Assembly (NCBI GenBank): GCA_027186245.1
Contig: CP114483.1
Span: 14,404,220 to 14,468,219, forward strand
Source of the DNA: Coriaria nepalensis
Lineage: Eukaryota > Streptophyta > Magnoliopsida > Cucurbitales > Coriariaceae
Length of the DNA: 64,000 nt
Direction of reading: 5' to 3'
Of the stretch, positions 50,404-62,550 are shown in pieces. The notes under the pieces are model-generated. The model was not told the DNA's origin, did not search any database, and saw nothing but the letters and a program-made list of their open reading frames with translations. The translations under genes were made by a program, and so were the position numbers. The stretch's first letter is position 1. Every line of letters begins with the position of its first letter.

Positions 50404-53400
50404 TTCAGTAGATCAATTGCAAGTTATGCATGAAAGTCGTGTTTTAAATGCGAAAATAGAACTAGTTCGATGTGGTTTCAAACAATTTAATGATCTAAAA
50501 AGACTGAATGATATGCTCTTTGAGGCTAAAATAATGTATTGTTGTATTCGATAGATTAATTGGAGGTTATGTAAGAAAATCATGTTTGAAGAGCAAAAAC
50601 ATAATTCGTTCGAATTCATTTATAATGATTTAATGACTAGAAAAGCCACAATGACATGATTTTAAGGCTAAGTAAATGTATAGTTGCCTTTAATAGATCA
50701 ACTGCAAGTTATGCACGAAAGTCATGTTTAAAAGGCGAATTTCATCTGAACTGATTTAGAATGATTTAATGAGTAAAAGAGATGCAATGATATGACTTTA
50801 ACACTAAAAAATGCATAGTTGCCTTCAGTAGATCAATTGCAAGTTATGCATGAAAGTCGTGTTTTAAATGCGAAAATAGAACTAGTTCGAAGTGCTTTCA
50901 AACAATTTAATGATCTAAAAAGACTGAATGATATGCTCTTTAAGGCTAAAATAATGCATTGTTGTATTCGATAGATTAATTGCAGGTTATGTAAGAAAAT
51001 CATGTTTGAAGGGCAAAAACATAATTCGTTCGAATTCATTTATAATGATTTAATGACTAGAAAAGCCACAATGACATGATTTTAAGGCTAAGTAAATGTA
51101 TAGTTGCCTTTAATAGATCAACTGCAAGTTATGCCCGAAAGTCATGTTTAAAAGGCGAATTTCATCTGAACTGATTTAGAATGATTTAATGAGTAAAAGA
51201 GATGCAATGATATGACTTTAACACTAAAAAATGCATAGTTGCCTTCAGTAGATCAATTGCAAGTTATGCATGAAAGTCGTGTTTTAAATGCGAAAATAGA
51301 ATTAGTTCGAAGTGCTTTCAAACAAATTAATGATCTGAAGAGACTGAATGATGTGCTCTTTAAGGCTAAAATAATGCATTGTTGTATTCAATAGATTAAT
51401 TGCAGGTTATGTAAGAAAATCATGTTTGAAGGGCAAAAACATAATTCGTTCGAATTCATATATAATGATTTAATGACTAGAAGAGCCTCAATGACCTGAT
51501 TTTAACGCTAAGTAAATGTATAGTTACCTTCAATAGATCAACTGCAAGTTATGCACGAAAGTCATGTTTGAAAGGTGAATTTCGTCTGAAGTGATTTAGA
51601 ATGATTTAATGAGTAAAAGAGATGCAATAATATGACTTTAACACTAAAAAAATGCATAGTTGCCTTCAGTAGATCAATTGCAAGTTATGCATGAAAGTCG
51701 TGTTTTAAATGCGAAAATAGAATTAGTTCGAAGTGCTTTCAAACAAATTAATGATCTGAAAAGACTGAACGATGTGCTCTTTAAGGCTAAAATAATGCAT
51801 TGTTGTATTCAATAGATTAATTGCAGGTTATGTAAGAAAATCATGTTTGAAAGGCAAAAATATAATTCGTTCGAATTCATATATAATGATTTAATGACTA
51901 GAAGAGCCTGAATGACATGAATTTAACGCTAAGTAAATGTACAGTTGCCTTCAATAGATCAACTGCAAGTTATGCACGAAAGTCATGTTTAAAAGGTGAA
52001 TTTCGTCTGAAGTGATTTAGAATGATTTAATGAGTAAAAGAGATGCAATAATATGACTTTAACACTAAAAAAATGCATAGTTGCCTTCAGTAGATCAATT
52101 GCAAGTTATGCATGAAAGTCGTGTTTTAAATGCGAAAATAGAATTAGTTCGAAGTGCTTTCAAACAAATTAATGATCTGAAAAGACTGAATGATGTGCTC
52201 TTTAAGGCTAAAATAATGGATTGTTGTATTCAATAGATTAATTGCAGGTTATGTAAGAAAATCATGTTTGAAGGGCAAAAACATAATTCGTTCGAATTCA
52301 TATATAATGATTTAATGACTAGAAGAGCCTGAATGACATGATTTTAACGCTAAGTAAATGTATAGTTTCCTTCAATAGATCAACTGCAAGTTATGCACAA
52401 AAGTCATGTTTGAAAGGTGAATTTCGTCTGAAGTGATTTAGAATGATTTAATGAGTAAAAGAGATGCAATAATATGACTTTAACACTAAAAAAATGCATA
52501 GTTGCCTTCAGTAGATCAATTGCAAGTTATGCATGAAAGTCGTGTTTTAAATGCGAAAATAGAATTAGTTCGAAGTGCTTTCAAACAAATTAATGATCTG
52601 AAAAGACTGAATGATGTGCTCTTTAAGGCTAAAATAATGGATTGTTGTATTCAATAGATTAATTGCAGGTTATGTAAGAAAATCATGTTTGAAGGGCAAA
52701 AACATAATTCGTTCGAATTCATATATAATGATTTAATGACTAGAAGAGCCTGAATGACATGAATTTAACGCTAAGTAAATGTACAGTTGCCTTCAATAGA
52801 TCAACTGCAAGTTATGCACGAAAGTCATGTTTAAAAGGTGAATTTCGTCTGAAGTGATTTAGAATGATTTAATGAGTAAAAGAGATGCAATAATATGACT
52901 TTAACACTAAAAAAATGCATAGTTGCCTTCAGTAGATCAATTGCAAGTTATGCATGAAAGTCGTGTTTTAAATGCGAAAATAGAATTAGTTCGAAGTGCT
53001 TTCAAACAAATTAATGATCTGAAAAGACTGAACGATGTGCTCTTTAAGGCTAAAATAATGCATTGTTGTATTCAATAGATTAATTGCAGGTTATGTAAGA
53101 AAATCATGTTTGAAAGGCAAAAATATAATTCGTTCGAATTCATATATAATGATTTAATGACTAGAAGAGCCTGAATGACATGAATTTAACGCTAAGTAAA
53201 TGTACAGTTGCCTTCAATAGATCAACTGCAAGTTATGCACGAAAGTCATGTTTAAAAGGTGAATTTCGTCTGAAGTGATTTAGAATGATTTAATGAGTAA
53301 AAGAGATGCAATAATATGACTTTAACACTAAAAAAATGCATAGTTGCCTTCAGTAGATCAATTGCAAGTTATGCATGAAAGTCGTGTTTTAAATGCGAAA

Positions 53401-54582
53401 ATAGAATTAGTTCGAAGTGCTTTCAAACAAATTAATGATCTGAAAAGACTGAATGATGTGCTCTTTAAGGCTAAAATAATGGATTGTTGTATTCAATAGA
53501 TTAATTGCAGGTTATGTAAGAAAATCATGTTTGAAGGGCAAAAACATAATTCGTTCGAATTCATATATAATGATTTAATGACTAGAAGAGCCTGAATGAC
53601 ATGATTTTAACGCTAAGTAAATGTATAGTTTCCTTCAATAGATCAACTGCAAGTTATGCACGAAAGTCATGTTTAAAAGGCGAATTTCGTCTGAAGTGAT
53701 TTAGAATGATTTAATGAGTAAAAGAGATGCAATAATATGACTTTAACACAAAAAAATGCATTGTTGCCTTCAGTAGATCAATTGCAAGTTATGCATGAAA
53801 GTCGTGTTTTAAATGCGAAAATAGAATTAGTTCGAAGTGCTTTCAAACAAATTAATGATCTGAAAAAACTGAATGATGTGCTCTTTAAGGCTAAAATAAT
53901 GCATTGTTGTATTCAATAGATTAATTGCAGGTTATGTAAGAAAATCATGTTTGAAGGGCAAAAACATAATTCGTTCGAATTCATATATAATGATTTAATG
54001 ACTAGAAGAGCCTGAATGACATGATTTTAACGCTAAGTAAATGTATAGTTGCCTTCAATAGATCAACTGCAAGTTATGCACGAAAGTCATGTTTGAAAGG
54101 TGAATTTCGTCTGAAGTGATTTAGAATGATTTAATGGGTAAAAGAGATGCAATAATATGACTTTAACACTAAAAAAATGCATAGTTGCCTTCAGTTGATC
54201 AATTGCAAGTTATGCATGAAAGTCGTGTTTTAAATGCGAAAATAGAATTAGTTCGAAGTGCTTTCAAACAAATTAATGATCTGAAAAGACTGAATGATGT
54301 GCTCTTTAAGGCTAAAATAATGCATTGTTGTATTCAATAGATTAATTGCAGGTTATGTAAGAAAATCATGTTTGAAAGGCAAAAACATAATTCGTTCGAA
54401 TTCATATATAATGATTTAATGACTAGAAGAGCCTCAATGACATGATTTTAACGCTAAGTAAATGTATAGTTTCCTTCAATAGATCAACTGCAAGTTATGC
54501 ACGAAAGTCATGTTTAAAAGGTGAATTTCGTCTGAAGTGATTTAGAATGATTTAATGAGTAAAAGAGATGCAATGATACGAC
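50404..54582 (+). repeat. Higher-order block H13, 10 monomers, 4179 bp
   Basis: Monomer starts: 50404 (short), 50816, 51236, 51657, 52078, 52499, 52920, 53341, 53761, 54182. Within it, 52078 and 52499 are adjacent 'ggattg' monomers, and 51657-52078 resembles 52920-53341 (1263 bp apart), both pairs being 'gaacgatgtgctc' then 'ggattg'. 53341-54182 repeat 45824-46665 at 7517 bp. 53761 begins 'aaaatgcattgttgccttc', which opens a 60-codon plus-strand frame without significance. Confidence 0.87.
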
Positions 54583-57500
54583 TTCAGTAGATCAATTGCA
54601 AGTTATGCATGAAAGTCGTGTTTTAAATGCGAAAATAGAACTAGTTCGAAGTGGTTTCAAACAATTTAATGATCTAAAAAGACTGAATGATATGCTCTTT
54701 GAGGCTAAAATAATGTATTGTTGTATTCGATAGATTAATTGCAGGTTATGTAAGAAAATCATGTTTGAAGAGCAAAAACATAATTCGTTCGAATTCATTT
54801 ATAATGATTTAATGACTAGAAAAGCCACAATGACATGATTTTAAGGCTAAGTAAATGTATAGTTGCCTTTAATAGATCAACTGCAAGTTATGCACGAAAG
54901 TCATGTTTAAAAGGCGAATTTCATCTGAAGTGATTTAGAATGATTTAATGAGTAAAAGAGATGCAATGATATGACTTTAACACTAAAAAATGCATAGTTG
55001 CCTTCAGAAGATCAATTGCAAGTTATGCATGAAAGTCGTGTTTTAAATGCGAAAATAGAACTAGTTCGAAGTGGTTTCAAACAATTTAATGATCTAAAAA
55101 GACTGAATGATATGCTCTTTGAGGCTAAAATAATGTATTGTTGTATTCGATAGATTAATTGCAGGTTATGTAAGAAAATCATGTTTGAAGAGCAAAAACA
55201 TAATTCGTTCGAATTCATTTATAATGATTTAATGACTAGAAAAGCCACAATGACATGATTTTAAGGCTAAGTAAATGTATAGTTTGCCTTTAATAGATCA
55301 ACTGCAAGTTATGCACGAAAGTCATGTTTAAAAGGCGAATTTCATCTGAAGTGATTTAGAATGATTTAATGAGTAAAAGAGATGCAATGATATGACTTTA
55401 ACACTAAAAAATGCATAGTTGCCTTCAGTAGATCAATTGCAAGTTATGCATGAAAGTCGTGTTTTAAATGCGAAAATAGAACTAGTTCGAAGTGCTTTCA
55501 AACAATTTAATGATCTAAAAAGACTGAATGATATGCTCTTTAAGGCTAAAATAATGCATTGTTGTATTCGATAGATTAATTGCAGGTTATGTAAGAAAAT
55601 CATGTTTGAAGGGCAAAAACATAATTCGTTCGAATTCATTTATAATGATTTAATGACTAGAAAAGCCACAATGACATGATTTTAAGGCTAAGTAAATGTA
55701 TAGTTGCCTTTAATAGATCAACTGCAAGTTATGCCCGAAAGTCATGTTTAAAAGGCGAATTTCATCTGAACTGATTTAGAATGATTTAATGAGTAAAAGA
55801 GATGCAATGATATGACTTTAACACTAAAAAATGCATAGTTGCCTTCAGTAGATCAATTGCAAGTTATGCATGAAAGTCGTGTTTTAAATGCGAAAATAGA
55901 ATTAGTTCGAAGTGCTTTCAAACAAATTAATGATCTGAAGAGACTGAATGATGTGCTCTTTAAGGCTAAAATAATGCATTGTTGTATTCAATAGATTAAT
56001 TGCAGGTTATGTAAGAAAATCATGTTTGAAGGGCAAAAACATAATTCGTTCGAATTCATATATAATGATTTAATGACTAGAAGAGCCTCAATGACATGAT
56101 TTTAACGCTAAGTAAATGTATAGTTTCCTTCAATAGATCAACTGCAAGTTATGCACGAAAGTCATGTTTAAAAGGCGAATTTCGTCTGAAGTGATTTAGA
56201 ATGATTTAATGAGTAAAAGAGATGCAATAATATGACTTTAACACAAAAAAAATGCATAGTTGCCTTCAGTAGATCAATTGCAAGTTATGCATGAAAGTCG
56301 TGTTTTAAATGCGAAAATAGAACTAGTTCGAAGTGCTTTCAAACAATTTAATGATCTAAAAAGACTGAATGATATGCTCTTTAAGGCTAAAATAATGCAT
56401 TGTTGTATTCGATAGATTAATTGCAGGTTATGTAAGAAAATCATGTTTGAAGGGCAAAAACATAATTCGTTCGAATTCATTTATAGTGATTTAATGACTA
56501 GAAAAGCCACAATGACATGATTTTAAGGCTAAGTAAATGTATAGTTGCCTTTAATAGATCAACTGCAAGTTATGCACGAAAGTCATGTTTAAAAGGCGAA
56601 TTTCATCTGAAGTGATTTAGAATGATTTAATGAGTAAAAGAGATGCAATGATATGACTTTAACACTAAAAAATGCATAGTTGCCTTCAGAAGATCAATTG
56701 CAAGTTATGCATGAAAGTCGTGTTTTAAATGCGAAAATAGAACTAGTTCGAAGTGGTTTCAAACAATTTAATGATCTAAAAAGACTGAATGATATGCTCT
56801 TTGAGGCTAAAATAATGTATTGTTGTATTCGATAGATTAATTGCAGGTTATGTAAGAAAATCATGTTTGAAGAGCAAAAACATAATTCGTTCGAATTCAT
56901 TTATAATGATTTAATGACTAGAAAAGCCACAATGACATGATTTTAAGGCTAAGTAAATGTATAGTTTGCCTTTAATAGATCAACTGCAAGTTATGCACGA
57001 AAGTCATGTTTAAAAGGCGAATTTCATCTGAAGTGATTTAGAATGATTTAATGAGTAAAAGAGATGCAATGATATGACTTTAACACTAAAAAATGCATAG
57101 TTGCCTTCAGTAGATCAATTGCAAGTTATGCATGAAAGTCGTGTTTTAAATGCGAAAATAGAACTAGTTCGAAGTGCTTTCAAACAATTTAATGATCTAA
57201 AAAGACTGAATGATATGCTCTTTAAGGCTAAAATAATGCATTGTTGTATTCGATAGATTAATTGCAGGTTATGTAAGAAAATCATGTTTGAAGGGCAAAA
57301 ACATAATTCGTTCGAATTCATTTATAATGATTTAATGACTAGAAGAGCCTCAATGACATGATTTTAACGCTAAGTAAATGTATAGTTTCCTTCAATAGAT
57401 CAACTGCAAGTTATGCACGAAAGTCATGTTTAAAAGGCGAATTTCGTCTGAAGTGATTTAGAATGATTTAATGAGTAAAAGAGATGCAATAATATGACTT

Positions 57501-60500
57501 TAACACAAAAAAAAATGCATAGTTGCCTTCAGTAGATCAATTGCAAGTTATGCATGAAAGTCGTGTTTTAAATGCGAAAATAGAATTAGTTCGAAGTGCT
57601 TTCAAACAAATTAATGATCTGAAGAGACTGAATGATGTGCTCTTTAAGGCTAAAATAATGCATTGTTGTATTCAATAGATTAATTGCAGGTTATGTAAGA
57701 AAATCATGTTTGAAAGGCAAAAATATAATTCGTTCGAATTCATATATAATGATTTAATGACTAAAAGAGCCTGAATGACATGAATTTAACGCTAAGTAAA
57801 TGTACAGTTGCCTTCAATAGATCAACTGCAAGTTATGCACGAAAGTCATGTTTAAAAGGTGAATTTCGTCTGAAATGATTTAGAATGATTTAATGAATAA
57901 AAGAGATGCAATAATATGACTTTAACACTAAAAAAATGCATACTTGCCTTCAGTAGATCAATTGCAAGTTATGCATGAAAGTCGTGTTTTAAATGCGAAA
58001 ATAGAATTAGTTCGAAGTGCTTTCAAACAAATTAATGATCTGAAAAGACTGAATGATGTGCTCTTTAAGGCTAAAATAATGTATTGTTGTATTCAATAGA
58101 TTAATTGCAGGTTATGTAAGAAAATCATGTTTGAAGGGCAAAAACATAATTCGTTCGAATTCATATATAATGATTTAATGACTAGAAGGGCCTCCATGAC
58201 ATGATTTTAACGCTAAGTAAATGTATAGTTGCCTTCAATAGATCAACTGCAAGTTATGCACGAAAGTCATGTTTGAAAGGTGAATTTCGTCTGAAGTGAT
58301 TTAGAATGATTTAATGAGTAAAAGAGATGCAATAATATGACTTTAACACTAAAAAAATGCATAGTTGCCTTCAGTAGATCAATTGCAAGTTATGCATGAA
58401 AGTCGTGTTTTAAATGCGAAAATAGAATTAGTTCGAAGTGCTTTCAAACAAATTAATGATCTGAAAAGACTGAATGATGTGCTCTTTAAGGCTAAAATAA
58501 TGCATTGTTGTATTCAATAGATTAATTGCAGGTTATGTAAGAAAATCATGTTTGAAGGGCAAAAACATAATTCGTTCGAATTCATATATAATGATTTAAT
58601 GACTAGAAGAGCCTAAATGACATGATTTTAACGCTAAGTAAATGTATAGTTGCCTTCAATAGATCAACTGCAAGTTATGCACGAAAGTCATGTTTGAAAG
58701 GTGAATTTCGTCTGAAGTGATTTAGAATGATTTAATGAGTAAAAGAGATGCAATAATATGACTTTAACACTAAAAAAATGCATAGTTGCCTTCAGTAGAT
58801 CAATTGCAAGTTATGCATGAAAGTCGTGTTTTAAATGCGAAAATAGAATTAGTTCGAAGTGCTTTCAAACAAATTAATGATCTGAAAAGAATGAACGATG
58901 TGCTCTTTAAGGCTAAAATAATGCATTGTTGTATTCAATAGATTAATTGCAGGTTATGTAAGAAAATCATGTTTGAAAGGCAAAAATATAATTCGTTCGA
59001 ATTCATATATAATGATTTAATGACTAAAAGAGCCTGAATGACATGAATTTAACGCTAAGTAAATGTACAGTTGCCTTCAATAGATCAACTGCAAGTTATG
59101 CACGAAAGTCATGTTTAAAAGGTGAATTTCGTCTGAAGTGATTTAGAATGATTTAATGAGTAAAAGAGATGCAATAATATGACTTTAACACTAAAAAAAT
59201 GCATAGTTGCCTTCAGTAGATCAATTGCAAGTTATGCATGAAAGTCGTGTTTTAAATGCGAAAATAGAATTAGTTCGAAGTGCTTTCAAACAAATTAATG
59301 ATCTGAAAAGACTGAATGATGTGCTCTTTAAGGCTAAAATAATGTATTGTTGTATTCAATAGATTAATTGCAGGTTATGTAAGAAAATCATGTTTGAAGG
59401 GCAAAAACATAATTCGTTCGAATTCATATATAATGATTTAATGACTAGAAGGGCCTCCATGACATGATTTTAACGCTAAGTAAATGTATAGTTGCCTTCA
59501 ATAGATCAACTGCAAGTTATGCACGAAAGTCATGTTTGAAAGGTGAATTTCGTCTGAAGTGATTTAGAATGATTTAATGAGTAAAAGAGATGCAATAATA
59601 TGACTTTAACACTAAAAAAATGCATAGTTGCCTTCAGTAGATCAATTGCAAGTTATGCATGAAAGTCGTGTTTTAAATGCGAAAATAGAATTAGTTCGAA
59701 GTGCTTTCAAACAAATTAATGATCTGAAAAGACTGAATGATGTGCTCTTTAAGGCTAAAATAATGTATTGTTGTATTCAATAGATTAATTGCAGGTTATG
59801 TAAGAAAATCATGTTTGAAGGGCAAAAACATAATTCGTTCGAATTCATATATAATGATTTAATGACTAGAAGGGCCTCCATGACATGATTTTAACGCTAA
59901 GTAAATGTATAGTTGCCTTCAATAGATCAACTGCAAGTTATGCACGAAAGTCATGTTTGAAAGGTGAATTTCGTCTGAAGTGATTTAGAATGATTTAATG
60001 AGTAAAAGAGATGCAATAATATGACTTTAACACTAAAAAAATGCATAGTTGCCTTCAGTAGATCAATTGCAAGTTATGCATGAAAGTCGTGTTTTAAATG
60101 CGAAAATAGAATTAGTTCGAAGTGCTTTCAAACAAATTAATGATCTGAAAAGACTGAATGATGTGCTCTTTAAGGCTAAAATAATGCATTGTTGTATTCA
60201 ATAGATTAATTGTAGGTTATGTAAGAAAATCATGTTTGAAGGGCAAAAACATAATTCGTTCGAATTCATATATAATGATTTAATGACTAGAAGAGCCTAA
60301 ATGACATGATTTTAACGCTAAGTAAATGTATAGTTGCCTTCAATAGATCAACTGCAAGTTATGCACGAAAGTCATGTTTGAAAGGTGAATTTCGTCTGAA
60401 GTGATTTAGAATGATTTAATGAGTAAAAGAGATGCAATAATATGACTTTAACACTAAAAAAATGCATAGTTGCCTTCAGTAGATCAATTGCAAGTTATGC

Positions 60501-62550
60501 ATGAAAGTCGTGTTTTAAATGCGAAAATAGAATTAGTTCGAAGTGCTTTCAAACAAATTAATGATCTGAAAAGAATGAACGATGTGCTCTTTAAGGCTAA
60601 AATAATGCATTGTTGTATTCAATAGATTAATTGCAGGTTATGTAAGAAAATCATGTTTGAAAGGCAAAAATATAATTCGTTCGAATTCATATATAATGAT
60701 TTAATGACTAAAAGAGCCTGAATGACATGAATTTAACGCTAAGTAAATGTACAGTTGCCTTCAATAGATCAACTGCAAGTTATGCACGAAAGTCATGTTT
60801 AAAAGGTGAATTTCGTCTGAAGTGATTTAGAATGATTTAATGAGTAAAAGAGATGCAATAATATGACTTTAACACTAAAAAAATGCATAGTTGCCTTCAG
60901 TAGATCAATTGCAAGTTATGCATGAAAGTCGTGTTTTAAATGCGAAAATAGAATTAGTTCGAAGTGCTTTCAAACAAATTAATGATCTGAAAAGAATGAA
61001 CGATGTGCTCTTTAAGGCTAAAATAATGCATTGTTGTATTCAATAGATTAATTGCAGGTTATGTAAGAAAATCATGTTTGAAAGGCAAAAATATAATTCG
61101 TTCGAATTCATATATAATGATTTAATGACTAAAAGAGCCTGAATGACATGAATTTAACGCTAAGTAAATGTACAGTTGCCTTCAATAGATCAACTGCAAG
61201 TTATGCACGAAAGTCATGTTTAAATGGTGAATTTCGTCTGAAGTGATTTAGAATGATTTAATGAGTAAAAGAGATGCAATAATATGACTTTAACACTAAA
61301 AAAATGCATAGTTGCCTTCAGTAGATCAATTGCAAGTTATGCATGAAAGTCGTGTTTTAAATGCGAAAATAGAATTAGTTCGAAGTGCTTTCAAACAAAT
61401 TAATGATCTGAAAAGACTGAATGATGTGCTCTTTAAGGCTAAAATAATGGATTGTTGTATTCAATAGATTAATTGCAGGTTATGTAAGAAAATCATGTTT
61501 GAAGGGCAAAAACATAATTCGTTCGAATTCATATATAATGATTTAATGACTAGAAGAGCCTGAATGACATGATTTTAACGCTAAGTAAATGTATAGTTTC
61601 CTTCAATAGATCAACTGCAAGTTATGCACGAAAGTCATGTTTAAAAGGCGAATTTCGTCTGAAGTGATTTAGAATGATTTAATGAGTAAAAGAGATGCAA
61701 TAATATGACTTTAACACAAAAAAATGCATAGTTGCCTTCAGTAGATCAATTGCAAGTTATGCATGAAAGTCGTGTTTTAAATGCGAAAATAGAACTAGTT
61801 CGAAGTGCTTTCAAACAATTTAATGATCTAAAAAGACTGAATGATATGCTCTTTAAGGCTAAAATAATGCATTGTTGTATTCGATAGATTAATTGCAGGT
61901 TATGTAAGAAAATCATGTTTGAAGGGCAAAAACATAATTCGTTCGAATTCATATATAATGATTTAATGACTAGAAGAGCCTGAATGACATGATTTTAACG
62001 CTAAGTAAATGTATAGTTGCCTTCCATAGATCAACTGCAAGTTATGCACGAAAGTCATGTTTGAAAGGTGAATTTCGTCTGAAGTGATTTAGAATGATTT
62101 AATGGGTAAAAGAGATGCAATAATATGACTTTAACACTAAAAAAATGCATAGTTGCCTTCAGTTGATCAATTGCAAGTTATGCATGAAAGTCGTGTTTTA
62201 AATGCGAAAATAGAATTAGTTCGAAGTGCTTTCAAACAAATTAATGATCTGAAAAGACTGAATGATGTGCTCTTTAAGGCTAAAATAATGCATTGTTGTA
62301 TTCAATAGATTAATTGCAGGTTATGTTAGAAAATCATGTTTGAAAGGCAAAAACATAATTCGTTCGAATTCATATATAATGATTTAATGACTAGAAGAGC
62401 CTCAATGACATGATTTTAACGCTAAGTAAATGTATAGTTTCCTTCAATAGATCAACTGCAAGTTATGCACGAAAGTCATGTTTAAAAGGTGAATTTCGTC
62501 TGAAGTGATTTAGAATGATTTAATGAGTAAAAGAGATGCAATGATACGAC
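54583..62550 (+). repeat. Higher-order block H14, 19 monomers, 7968 bp
   Basis: Monomer starts: 54583 (short), 54995, 55416, 55836, 56257, 56677, 57098, 57520, 57941, 58362, 58783, 59204, 59625, 60046, 60467, 60888, 61309, 61729, 62150. 54995-55416 recur as 56677-57098 at 1682 bp, with 'ttcagaagatc' and the extra T. 57520-60888 is an expanded run of class 2 monomers. 61309-62150 repeat 53341-54182 at 7968 bp. The long interval without a short monomer comes from expansion of the class 2 run and of the 1682-bp unit. Confidence 0.87.
57941..61308 (+). repeat. Locally expanded X/Y/Z monomer run
   Basis: Eight 421-bp monomers fall into three types. X has 'ataatgtattg' and 'aagggcctccatgac' (57941, 59204, 59625). 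Y has 'agaagagcctaaatg' (58362, 60046). Z has 'aagaatgaacgatg' and 'gactaaaagagcctg' (58783, 60467, 60888). The order is X Y Z X X Y Z Z, that is a 1263-bp trimer plus single-monomer duplications of X and of Z. Copies of a type look nearly identical (Y at 60046 has 'attgtagg'; the last Z has 'ttaaatggtg'), so the expansion is recent. Confidence 0.85.
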
